Assembly: GCA_003650255.1 (NCBI GenBank)
Contig: QMOP01000021.1
Span: forward strand, 1-11,772
Source: Caldisericota bacterium
GTDB lineage: Bacteria; CG03; B21-G15
Length of the DNA: 11,772 nucleotides
Direction of reading: 5' to 3'
In this document: one piece after another, positions 1-6,186 of the stretch
How positions within the stretch are numbered: the first letter of the stretch is position 1
How the letters are laid out: every line of letters begins with the position of its first letter
Notes under the pieces: model-generated
Databases searched by the model: none
The model's input: the letters and a program-made list of their open reading frames with translations, nothing else
What the model was told of the DNA's origin: nothing
Translations under genes and position numbers: made by a program

Positions 1-54
1 GTTAAACTCAATAGAAATACCTGAAAGAATAAGAAACAGTATATTTAATATCAC
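1..54 (-). CDS. Possible start of a further gene, cut by window edge
   Basis: A GTG at 52-54 overlaps the queD stop codon as GTGA and opens a frame of 18 codons that runs without a stop to base 1. The translation is MILNILFLILSGISIEFN, a hydrophobic N-terminus that could be a signal peptide or first membrane segment. The four-base overlap fits the tight packing of the murI-queD run. There is no Shine-Dalgarno sequence upstream and the visible piece is too short to assign to a family. It could equally be untranslated 3' sequence that is open by chance. Confidence 0.35.
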   Translation of the reverse strand, partial: MILNILFLILSGISIEFN

Positions 55-413
55 GGAATAAAAATTGCCTTTGAATCCTCCTTCTCCCAACAACTCACAC
101 TTACAATCTTCAATCCTTTTATTTTCTCTTTCATTTTTTTATAAACATAAAAAGCAATATTTTCACTTGATGGATTTTTCTTTTTAAAATATGGAACTTC
201 ATTTAAATTTCTATGGTCAAGTTCATTAAGGATATTATTTAAAATTTTCTTCAGTTTCTTAAAATCAATAAGAAGTCCTTTTTTATCAAGTTCCTCTCCC
301 TCCACTTCAACTTCTATCTTCCAGTTATGTCCATGAAGTTTTTCACACTTCCCTTTATAACCCCTTAAATAGTGTGCTGAACTGAAACTTCCAGATACAA
401 CTACTCTGTACAT
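51..413 (-). CDS. queD: 6-carboxy-5,6,7,8-tetrahydropterin synthase (QueD / PTPS family)
   Basis: Cytoplasmic zinc enzyme that converts dihydroneopterin triphosphate to 6-carboxytetrahydropterin, an early step towards preQ0 and queuosine. The 120-residue length is normal for bacterial QueD. The zinc ligands are visible as H14 (SSAHYL) and H27 and H29 (LHGHNW). The catalytic cysteine is C23, giving the C-x3-H-G-H spacing seen in E. coli QueD. The D66-H67 pair (ELDHRNLNEV), the substrate-recognition stretch PSSEN at 81-85 and the C-terminal E110 (CWEKED) complete the active site. The ATG overlaps the end of murI by 13 bases, so the two are surely co-transcribed and probably translationally coupled; I see no well-spaced Shine-Dalgarno. 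Other queuosine genes (queC, queE, folE) are not in the window. A true 6-pyruvoyl-tetrahydropterin synthase is less likely, given the cysteine spacing. Confidence 0.92.
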   Translation of the reverse strand: MYRVVVSGSFSSAHYLRGYKGKCEKLHGHNWKIEVEVEGEELDKKGLLIDFKKLKKILNNILNELDHRNLNEVPYFKKKNPSSENIAFYVYKKMKEKIKGLKIVSVSCWEKEDSKAIFIP

Positions 414-1168
414 TTTGAGAGTTTAACCTCCTTTATTTCTCTATGAAAAAATCTCCTACCATACTTTTTAAATTTTTCAGGGTCATCACTTACATAAAAT
501 ATGGATTTCCTATTCTTATTTTTTAATACTTCAGAAAAATTCCTCTTAATAAAATCAGCAACCTCCTCTCCAGGGTCAATCAATATTACTTTTGGAAGAA
601 TCCTTTTTATAACTCTTTTTAAAAGAGGATAATGTGTGCAACCGAGAACAAGTGCATCAATTTTATTTTTAAAACCATTTAAATACATCTTTACAATACT
701 CTCTGTAATCTTTCCATCTGTAAGTCCCTCTTCAACAAGGGGAACAAATAAAGGGGTTTTTTTATTTAATATTTTCACATCTGATACTTCTTTTTTTATA
801 CTCTCAGAATATGCTCCTGAATTTATTGTTCCAGGTGTTCCTATTATTCCTATCCTTTTAAATCCTTCTTTTTTAACTCTCTCAACAACAGGTTCAATCA
901 TTCCAATAACAGGAACTTTACTTTTTTTTCTTAAATCATTTAAAGCAAATGAAGATGCTGTGGAACAGGCAACAACAACAATATCAACATTTTTCTTCAG
1001 AAGAAACTCAAGAATTTTCATTGAAAACCTTCTTACAGCATCCTTTGATTTTGTTCCATAAGGAAGATGTGCTGTATCACCGAAATATATAAATGGAGTA
1101 TCAACCTTTTCTAGTATTCTATTTAAAACTGTTAATCCTCCAAAACCGGAATCAAATACTCCTATCAA
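401..1168 (-). CDS. murI: Glutamate racemase
   Basis: Cofactor-independent cytoplasmic racemase that interconverts L- and D-glutamate, supplying D-Glu for peptidoglycan. At 255 residues it is a normal length. The N-terminal signature IGVFDSGFGGLTVL carries D6 and S7, followed by YFGDTAHLPYG (28-38). The two catalytic cysteines are present: C68 in VVACSTAS and C177 in LVLGCTHYPLL with H179 beside it. The first motif reads CST where most members read CNT, a conservative change next to the catalytic cysteine. The start is TTG (1166-1168), chosen because it gives the family's N-terminal sequence directly and overlaps the upstream stop codon as TTGA; a weak AAGGGA lies a few bases upstream. The gene sits between a HAMP protein and queD in one tight transcription unit. 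Confidence 0.95.
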   Translation of the reverse strand: MIGVFDSGFGGLTVLNRILEKVDTPFIYFGDTAHLPYGTKSKDAVRRFSMKILEFLLKKNVDIVVVACSTASSFALNDLRKKSKVPVIGMIEPVVERVKKEGFKRIGIIGTPGTINSGAYSESIKKEVSDVKILNKKTPLFVPLVEEGLTDGKITESIVKMYLNGFKNKIDALVLGCTHYPLLKRVIKRILPKVILIDPGEEVADFIKRNFSEVLKNKNRKSIFYVSDDPEKFKKYGRRFFHREIKEVKLSKCTE

Positions 1169-1701
1169 GAAAGTTCCCTTTTTATCTCATCTAACTTGGA
1201 AATAATATTCTCCTTTAAAACCTCATCCTCAATATGCTCTGCCTTTTTCCTTATATCTTCGATAATTTCCTTAATTTTTTTAAAATCATTTTCAATCTTT
1301 ATAAATAATTCATTTAAACTGTCAGCAAGTTTCTTAAACTCATCATGTTCCCTTAAATGAATCCTTATTGAATAATCTCCCTCTTTTATTCTATCAACAA
1401 GTGCAGTAAACCTATTGACAGGTCCCACAACTCTATGTGAGAAAAGAATTGCAAGAATAAGAGTAAAAATTATAAAAATCAATGTTTCTATAAGATAGAA
1501 AAATATTAATCTTGTTGCTACAGCATTTGCCTGCTTCTCTGTTATTGCTCCAAGAAACTGTTTTGAAAGAATTGGATATACGAGATAATATGTGGATATT
1601 GCAACTATGAGAAAAAGAACCATAATAAGAAATATAAGGAAAAGGGAGTATCTAAATTGATATGCTTTATTGACAAGATATTTTCTTCTTCTGTAAGCCA
1701 T
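1165..1701 (-). CDS. Two-TM membrane protein with stand-alone HAMP domain
   Basis: A 178-residue inner-membrane protein. It has a basic cytoplasmic N-terminus (MAYRRRKYLVNK), TM1 at about 18-42, an outside loop of only about 20-25 residues, TM2 at about 65-87, then a HAMP domain at roughly 88-140 with the usual HRVVGPVNRF proline (P94) and a DEFKKL second-helix start (120-125). The last 45 residues are charged helix, probably a continuing coiled coil. There is no histidine kinase, methyl-accepting, cyclase or phosphatase output domain, so any signal would have to pass to a separate partner. Short TM-HAMP proteins of this layout, with an RRR-x-Y-x-V-N-K N-terminus, occur in several bacterial groups, but their function is unknown to me. 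The ATG start gives the positive N-terminus and lies 8 bases from a -10-like element; no Shine-Dalgarno is present. It is the first gene of the murI-queD unit. Confidence 0.82.
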   Translation of the reverse strand: MAYRRRKYLVNKAYQFRYSLFLIFLIMVLFLIVAISTYYLVYPILSKQFLGAITEKQANAVATRLIFFYLIETLIFIIFTLILAILFSHRVVGPVNRFTALVDRIKEGDYSIRIHLREHDEFKKLADSLNELFIKIENDFKKIKEIIEDIRKKAEHIEDEVLKENIISKLDEIKRELS

Positions 1702-1709
1702 TTTGAAAA

Positions 1710-1738
1710 ATTTTATAAAATATAGGATTTAAAATCAA
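1710..1738 (-). promoter_or_regulatory. Candidate sigma70 promoter for HAMP-murI-queD
   Basis: Reading the minus strand, TTGATT at 1733-1738 is a 4/6 match to the -35 consensus and TAAAAT at 1710-1715 a 5/6 match to -10, with a 17-base spacer. Transcription would start near 1703, about two bases before the ATG at 1701, so the mRNA would be essentially leaderless, which fits the missing Shine-Dalgarno. The region is very AT-rich, so chance matches are a real risk. Confidence 0.5.
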
Positions 1739-1756
1739 ACAGATTTTTTGTATAAT
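1728..1756 (+). promoter_or_regulatory. Candidate sigma70 promoter for the pseudopilin gene
   Basis: A perfect TATAAT at 1751-1756 lies 17 bases downstream of TTTAAA (1728-1733, 4/6 match to -35). The expected transcription start is near 1763, and the ATG is at 1765. There is no purine-rich ribosome site between the -10 box and the ATG, so translation would be leaderless. The -35 element abuts and shares one base pair with the -35 of the divergent promoter. Confidence 0.6.
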
Positions 1757-1764
1757 TTTATTTG

Positions 1765-2433
1765 ATGAAAAGAGGATTTACTCTAATCGAACTTATACTC
1801 ATAATAGCAATTCTTGGTATTTTATCTATTATGGGAACATACTATTTCGGTGATACAATTATGAATACAAAAATTGAACAGACAAAAGGAAGGATGAAGG
1901 CATTAGAGGTTGCTCTTAAAAATTACTATGCTGATGTAAACTCCTTTCCAAAAAAAGCAAGAACTCAAGGGTTAGGATTTGGAGACCATCCAAGTGCATT
2001 GTATACTGCAAACTATTCAACACTTGACTGGTATAATTATCTTGTAACAGGACAACCATATTTTTCAACTGAGGATGAGGACCCCAATGACGGAAAAATT
2101 GACAACTGGGCTGGTCCTTATATAAGGGATGAAAACATATTAAGGGATGCATGGGGACACAGATTCTTATACAGGGATTATACAACATCTGAATCAGGAT
2201 TATCATGGCAGGATATGGCAAGTGCAATCATCTCAATGGGGCCAAAAGGTGTTGAGGATGGGGTTCCTTTTACAAGCGATTCAAATCCAGGATATGGTGA
2301 TTATGGGTTTTCTTTCAAAATTACAACAAAAGATTTAAGACCACCTGATGAACAGGGTTTTTCAATATTTCCTTTAAATGGAGATGATTCAAATCTAAAA
2401 AAGGATTTTATAATTGTCCTCTGGATGGAATAA
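1765..2433 (+). CDS. Type II secretion major-pseudopilin-like protein (GspG family)
   Basis: The N-terminus MKRG-FTLIELILIIAILGIL is a textbook class III prepilin signal: a four-residue basic leader, cleavage after G4 by the prepilin peptidase, methylatable F5, the conserved E at mature position 5 (E9) and a hydrophobic assembly helix. The body follows GspG order: LKNYYADVNSFP (51-62), WAGPYIRDENILRDAWGHRFLYRD (115-138, split here by gene order only) and a SMGPKGVEDG turn near the C-terminus that in GspG lies by the calcium site. At 222 residues it is about 80 longer than typical GspG; much of the extra length lies between SFP and WAGPY and includes an acidic loop DEDPNDGKID (104-113). The ATG at 1765 is preferred over the TTG just before it because it gives the usual leader. 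It stands alone: no other pilus or secretion genes are in the window, and it runs head-on into the coiled-coil genes. Confidence 0.8.
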   Translation: MKRGFTLIELILIIAILGILSIMGTYYFGDTIMNTKIEQTKGRMKALEVALKNYYADVNSFPKKARTQGLGFGDHPSALYTANYSTLDWYNYLVTGQPYFSTEDEDPNDGKIDNWAGPYIRDENILRDAWGHRFLYRDYTTSESGLSWQDMASAIISMGPKGVEDGVPFTSDSNPGYGDYGFSFKITTKDLRPPDEQGFSIFPLNGDDSNLKKDFIIVLWME

Positions 2434-2436
2434 TTA
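2431..2436. other. Abutting convergent stop codons (TAATTA)
   Basis: The plus-strand pseudopilin ends in TAA at 2431-2433 and the minus-strand coiled-coil gene ends in TAA at 2434-2436, back to back with no base between. Any transcription terminator for either gene must therefore lie inside the other gene's coding sequence. I see no obvious GC-rich hairpin followed by T-run on either side. Confidence 0.9.
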
Positions 2437-2478
2437 TTTCCCGAATAACCTTGAAAAGAAACCTTTCCTCAATCTTTT
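2434..2478 (-). other. Codons for MinD-like amphipathic membrane-targeting tail
   Basis: The last residues of the 1250-residue coiled-coil protein read LKRLRKGFFSRLFGK. On a helix, F1243, F1244, L1247 and F1248 form one hydrophobic face and K1237, R1238, R1240, K1241 and R1246 the basic side. E. coli MinD ends in KKGFLKRLFGG, a known membrane-targeting sequence: K-G-F-[LF]-x-R-L-F-G is shared. G1242 also breaks the otherwise continuous coiled coil at this point. Confidence 0.6.
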
Positions 2479-5400
2479 TAATTCTTCAACAAGATATCTT
2501 AAATCCTTATCCTTTTTCTCAATCTCAGAAAGGAGTTCCTTTCTTGTCATCTCAAGAAGTTTTATCTTTTCATTTAAATCCTGCTTTTCCCTGAAAAATT
2601 CATATTCCTTTCTTTCAAACTCTCTGCTTAAATCTTTAAGTTTTTTCACAAGTTCTTCCCTTTCCTCTTTTTCTCTATCAATTTCTCTCATAAGTGATTT
2701 TACTTTTTCAGTAAGTTTCTCAATCTCAATCTCCTTTTCTCCAACCCTCTCCTTCATAAGTGCCTGAAACTCTCTTTTTATTGACTCTATCTCATCCTCT
2801 TTTGCTCTAAACCTTTCATTCCATGTCTTCTCTTTTTCTTTAAATAACTCCTTCTCCATCTCAAACTCTTTCATCCTTTTTTCCATCTCAAGTTTTAAGG
2901 ATTTATTTTCAAGTTCAAGTGAAAAGAGTTTTTCCTTTATCTCATCCTGTTTTGCTGAAAGTGATTGAATTGAATCCTCAAGTTGCCTCTTAAAAGAGTT
3001 TAATCTTGAAATCTCTTCTTCTTTTTCCCTCAATTTCCTTTCAAACTCCTTCCTTTCATCTTCAATTTCCTTTCTTTCAAGAAGCAACCTCTCCCTTTCC
3101 CTTTTTATCTTCTCTTCCTCAACCCTTACCCTCTCTCCCCTCAACTCCTCACTCATGAGTTCCTGTTTTAGTTGCGAAATCTTCTCATCCTTTTCTTTTA
3201 TACTTTCCTTAAGAGAATTTATTTCCTTTGTAAGTTCCTGAACCTTTCCTTCATATTCACTCAAAATCTTATCATGTTCACCCTTTATTGAATCCCTCTC
3301 ACTTATCCTTCTTGAAAGTTCATCCTTCAATCTTGAAATCTCTTCATGATACTTTTTCTCTATCTCAAACATTGATGATTTCAAACTCTCTATTTCTTTA
3401 TTCTTTTCCTCAATACTCCTTCTATACTTTTCCTCCCATTCACTCTGAATCTTTGAAAGTTTCTCGCTTAAAACATTCCTTTCCTCTTTTAATGCAGAAA
3501 TCTCTTTCTCCAGTGCTTCAACTGTATTCTCAAGTTCCTTTATTCTTGATGTAAGTTTTGCCCTTTCAAGTTCATACTCTCTTGTTTTTCTTTCAACATT
3601 TATCCTGTAATCTCTTTCCCTCTCATCTATTATTCTCCTTAAATTCCTTAACTCATCCTCTTTACTTGCAATCAAACTCTCAAACCTCTTTCTCTCCTTA
3701 TCAAAATCTGTCTTTAATTTTGAAACCTCCTCATGTTTTTCAATCTCAGCATGCTTTAACGCCTCTTCCCTCAAACTTATTATCATCTTATATCTTGAAA
3801 TCTCCTCATTTAAACTTTCTAATTTTGCCTTTAATTCATTCCTCTCCCTTAAGAATCTTTCCTCCTCTCTCTTTATATCCTCTTCAAATTTATTCTTTAA
3901 TTTCATAAGTTCATTTGTTGATGATTCTATCAATGCCCTTCTTCTCTCCTCCTCTTCATGAAGTTGAGCGGTTTTTACTGCAATCTCTCTATTCTTTTTC
4001 TCAATTTCATCAAGTAGAATCCTTTTTTCATTCTCATACTTTTCTCTCAAAACATCCAACTCTTTTTGAAGTGAAAATGATACTGTCTCTATCTCCTTTG
4101 TCTTTTCTTCCAGTAGTTTTTCATAATGGTTTCTTATGTTTGAAATCTCAATTCTTAAATTCTTCACCTCATTATCCTTCTCCCTTAAAAGATTTCTCCA
4201 CTCAATCTCTTTCCTGTGATACCACTCAGTCAACGCATTTATCTCCTCCTCCTTTGATCTCAATCTTGCTTCAATCCCTGCTTTTTCTTTCTCAATATCT
4301 GCCTGAAGTTTTATTTTTTCTTCTTCCTTCCTTGATAACTCTTCTAAAAACCTTCTTCTTTCCTTTTCAAGTTCCTCTCTTGCCCTGTAAAGTTCATCCT
4401 CATATCTATGCCTTAACTCTGTTATCTCCTGCTCCTTTTCTCTATAAGCAATCTTTAAATCCTCCTCCCTCTTTTTAAGATTCTCCTTTAATTCCTCAAT
4501 CTCCTTTTGTTTTTCTCTTAAAATGTTTGCCCTCTCCTCTTTTAAATTCTCAATCTTCTGAGCAAGTTCTCTTATATCCTGTTCAAGTTTTGACCTCTCT
4601 TTTAAAATCTCAATTTCCCTTGAATGGAACTCCTCCCTTAATCTCTTCTCATTCTCTCTAAACTCAATACTTCTATTATTAACCTCTTCCTCAGCCCATC
4701 TTAACCCCTCCTCCCATTTCTTCCTTTCCTCCTCCCATCTATCCCTCAACTCCATAAGTTTTTCCTCGGTTCTTGATTTCTCCCTTAAGAGTTCCTCTTC
4801 CTTTTCAGCAAGTTTTAAACGAAGTATCTCAATCTCTTTAAGTCTATCCTCTAAAATCCTCTCATTCTTCTTTCTTTCTTCTTCAATTAAACTTTTAAGA
4901 TTTTCAAGTTCTTTCTGTGCAAGAAGCAGTTTTCTTGCAATCTCATCCCTTTCCTTTTTAAGTTCCTCATATCTTAAATCATGCTCCTCAAGTGATTTTG
5001 AATATGAATCCCTTTCCTCCTTTATTCTTGATTTAAGCCACTCTATCTCTTGTCTTAACTGATTTTCTTCTGCCTCTTTTTTTTGCATAAGTTCTGTATA
5101 TCTTAAATTAAATTCAACCTCCTGCTCCCTCATTCGTTCTTCTATCTCTTTTATCCTTTTTTCTCTCTCTAAAATTTCATTCTGAAGTTTATTCCTTTCT
5201 TCTTCTATTTTATTCCTCAAATTATTTATTTCATCCTCAAGTTTCTTTTTCTCCTCAACCAAATTCATCTCCTTTAAACTTGCCTCTGCCTGAATGATAT
5301 TCTTTTCTTCCTGAAGTTCCTGAATTGTCCTTGAATTTACTTCTCTTTCATGCTTCAGTGCCTTCTCAAGTTCCTCAAGTTTTATCTCCTTTTCACGAAT

Positions 5401-6186
5401 CTTTGCTTCATAATCTTTTTTCAAATTCTCAATATCCCTCATTAAAATCTTTATTTCTTCATCCTTTTTCCTTAATCTCTCTTCTGAAAGAATCCTCTCC
5501 TCCTGAATCCTTGCTTTTAAAGAAGCAATCTCCTTTTCCCTCTCCCTGATTTTATCCTCTATCTCCTCAATCTTTAATACTGTTTCTCCTCTTATAAGAC
5601 CTATCTCATCCTCTTTCTCTTCAATCTCACTCCTTAATCTCTCTATCTCCTTTTCCTTTTCTTTTATCAATGAAAACAATTCCTTTTCCTTTTCTTCTTT
5701 CTCAAGAATTAATCTTTCCCTTTCTCTATTTAATTCTTCAATCCTTCTTTCCCACTCTTCCCTATCCCTTTTATACTTTTCATTGAGTTCAGAAATTCTT
5801 GTATTGAGATAATTCTTTAATTCAATTATTTCCCTCTCTTTCCTTGAAATTACCTCATTTATGTCTGCCTCTTTTACAGCAACCTCAGCTCTTATTGCCT
5901 GTGCCTCTTCCTCCCTTTCCCTTAAAATCTCCTCCCATCTTGTTCTTTCATCTTCAATCTTTCTCTCAAGTTCCCTTAATCTTTCCTCCCTTTCCTTTAA
6001 CTTCAATTCATACTCTTTAATTTTTGCTTCTAATTCCTTTTTCAAACTTAAATTCTCTGCTTCAAGTTTTAAAATCTTTTCATTTGCTCTTCTTCTCTCC
6101 TCTTCAAATCTATCCCTCCAGTATTCAATCTCTCTCTGAAGTGCTTCTTTTATTCCTTTCAAATCCTTTTCCTTATTCTCCTTCAT
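2434..6186 (-). CDS. Giant coiled-coil protein with MinD-like C-terminal membrane tail
   Basis: A 1250-residue protein predicted helical from end to end. I found no proline and no cysteine, and about eleven glycines. Glu, Lys, Arg, Leu and Ile dominate, with regular 4-3 hydrophobic spacing. No globular domain, Walker motif, signal peptide or transmembrane segment is visible, so it is not an SMC/Rad50 ATPase despite superficial similarity. The core carries a repeating element, aromatic/aliphatic-x3-[LI]-x2-K-E-x-E-I-x2-L, with a 25-residue period: eight consecutive copies at residues 84-273 and many more at 613-939. The C-terminus is KRLRKGFFSRLFGK, close to the E. coli MinD membrane-targeting end KKGFLKRLFGG, which suggests that an amphipathic helix tethers the rod to the inner membrane. 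The ATG overlaps the upstream coiled-coil gene's stop as ATGA and has AGGAGAAGG just before it, so the pair is probably translationally coupled. Function is unknown; a scaffold or cytoskeletal role is inference. Confidence 0.88.
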   Translation of the reverse strand: MKENKEKDLKGIKEALQREIEYWRDRFEEERRRANEKILKLEAENLSLKKELEAKIKEYELKLKEREERLRELERKIEDERTRWEEILREREEEAQAIRAEVAVKEADINEVISRKEREIIELKNYLNTRISELNEKYKRDREEWERRIEELNRERERLILEKEEKEKELFSLIKEKEKEIERLRSEIEEKEDEIGLIRGETVLKIEEIEDKIREREKEIASLKARIQEERILSEERLRKKDEEIKILMRDIENLKKDYEAKIREKEIKLEELEKALKHEREVNSRTIQELQEEKNIIQAEASLKEMNLVEEKKKLEDEINNLRNKIEEERNKLQNEILEREKRIKEIEERMREQEVEFNLRYTELMQKKEAEENQLRQEIEWLKSRIKEERDSYSKSLEEHDLRYEELKKERDEIARKLLLAQKELENLKSLIEEERKKNERILEDRLKEIEILRLKLAEKEEELLREKSRTEEKLMELRDRWEEERKKWEEGLRWAEEEVNNRSIEFRENEKRLREEFHSREIEILKERSKLEQDIRELAQKIENLKEERANILREKQKEIEELKENLKKREEDLKIAYREKEQEITELRHRYEDELYRAREELEKERRRFLEELSRKEEEKIKLQADIEKEKAGIEARLRSKEEEINALTEWYHRKEIEWRNLLREKDNEVKNLRIEISNIRNHYEKLLEEKTKEIETVSFSLQKELDVLREKYENEKRILLDEIEKKNREIAVKTAQLHEEEERRRALIESSTNELMKLKNKFEEDIKREEERFLRERNELKAKLESLNEEISRYKMIISLREEALKHAEIEKHEEVSKLKTDFDKERKRFESLIASKEDELRNLRRIIDERERDYRINVERKTREYELERAKLTSRIKELENTVEALEKEISALKEERNVLSEKLSKIQSEWEEKYRRSIEEKNKEIESLKSSMFEIEKKYHEEISRLKDELSRRISERDSIKGEHDKILSEYEGKVQELTKEINSLKESIKEKDEKISQLKQELMSEELRGERVRVEEEKIKRERERLLLERKEIEDERKEFERKLREKEEEISRLNSFKRQLEDSIQSLSAKQDEIKEKLFSLELENKSLKLEMEKRMKEFEMEKELFKEKEKTWNERFRAKEDEIESIKREFQALMKERVGEKEIEIEKLTEKVKSLMREIDREKEEREELVKKLKDLSREFERKEYEFFREKQDLNEKIKLLEMTRKELLSEIEKKDKDLRYLVEELKRLRKGFFSRLFGK
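3370..4350 (-). repeat. 25-residue coiled-coil repeat array, central block
   Basis: Residues 613-939 of the 1250-residue protein. The K of the K-E-x-E-I-x2-L core falls at 620, 645, 670 and 695 (steps of 25). After a step of 36 (25+11) it falls at 731, 756, 781 and 806. After a step of 11 it falls at 817, 842, 867 and 892, and after 36 again at 928. Some copies are degenerate (for example 756, 781 and 892). The position seven residues before the K is often aromatic: F613, W663, Y688, Y799, F835, Y860, Y921. The repeat is seen at protein level only; DNA copies are diverged. Confidence 0.75.
5368..5937 (-). repeat. 25-residue coiled-coil repeat array, N-terminal block (8 copies)
   Basis: Residues 84-273 of the 1250-residue protein. 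The core K/R falls at 91, 116, 141 (D here), 166, 191, 216, 241 and 266, exactly 25 apart. The residue at +4 is A, I, W, L, I, I, I, L; at +7 it is I, L, R, L, I, L, L, L; at +3 it is Glu in seven of eight copies. Hydrophobic spacing within each copy is 4-3-4-3-4-3-4, that is two heptads plus one hendecad. DNA copies are not identical. Confidence 0.78.

Noticed and set aside
1762..1764. TTG as the pseudopilin start
   Set aside because: The ATG directly after it gives the usual short basic prepilin leader, and the TTG would add only one residue with no better ribosome site.
1916..2227. Minus-strand frame of about 100 codons inside the pseudopilin gene
   Set aside because: It is antisense to a clearly recognisable protein and shows no domain or ribosome site.
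6183..6186. A frameshift splitting one 2,400-residue protein
   Set aside because: The ATGA overlap has a well-placed AGGAGAAGG, and the downstream frame has a TGA about 15 codons upstream of the ATG. The junction looks like a normal coupled gene boundary, though an ancestral fission cannot be excluded.
2434..6186. Single stable alpha helix (ER/K type) instead of a coiled coil
   Set aside because: A regular 4-3 hydrophobic seam of Leu, Ile and aromatics persists through most of the length, which favours an oligomeric coiled coil. Short Glu/Arg-only stretches may behave as single helices.
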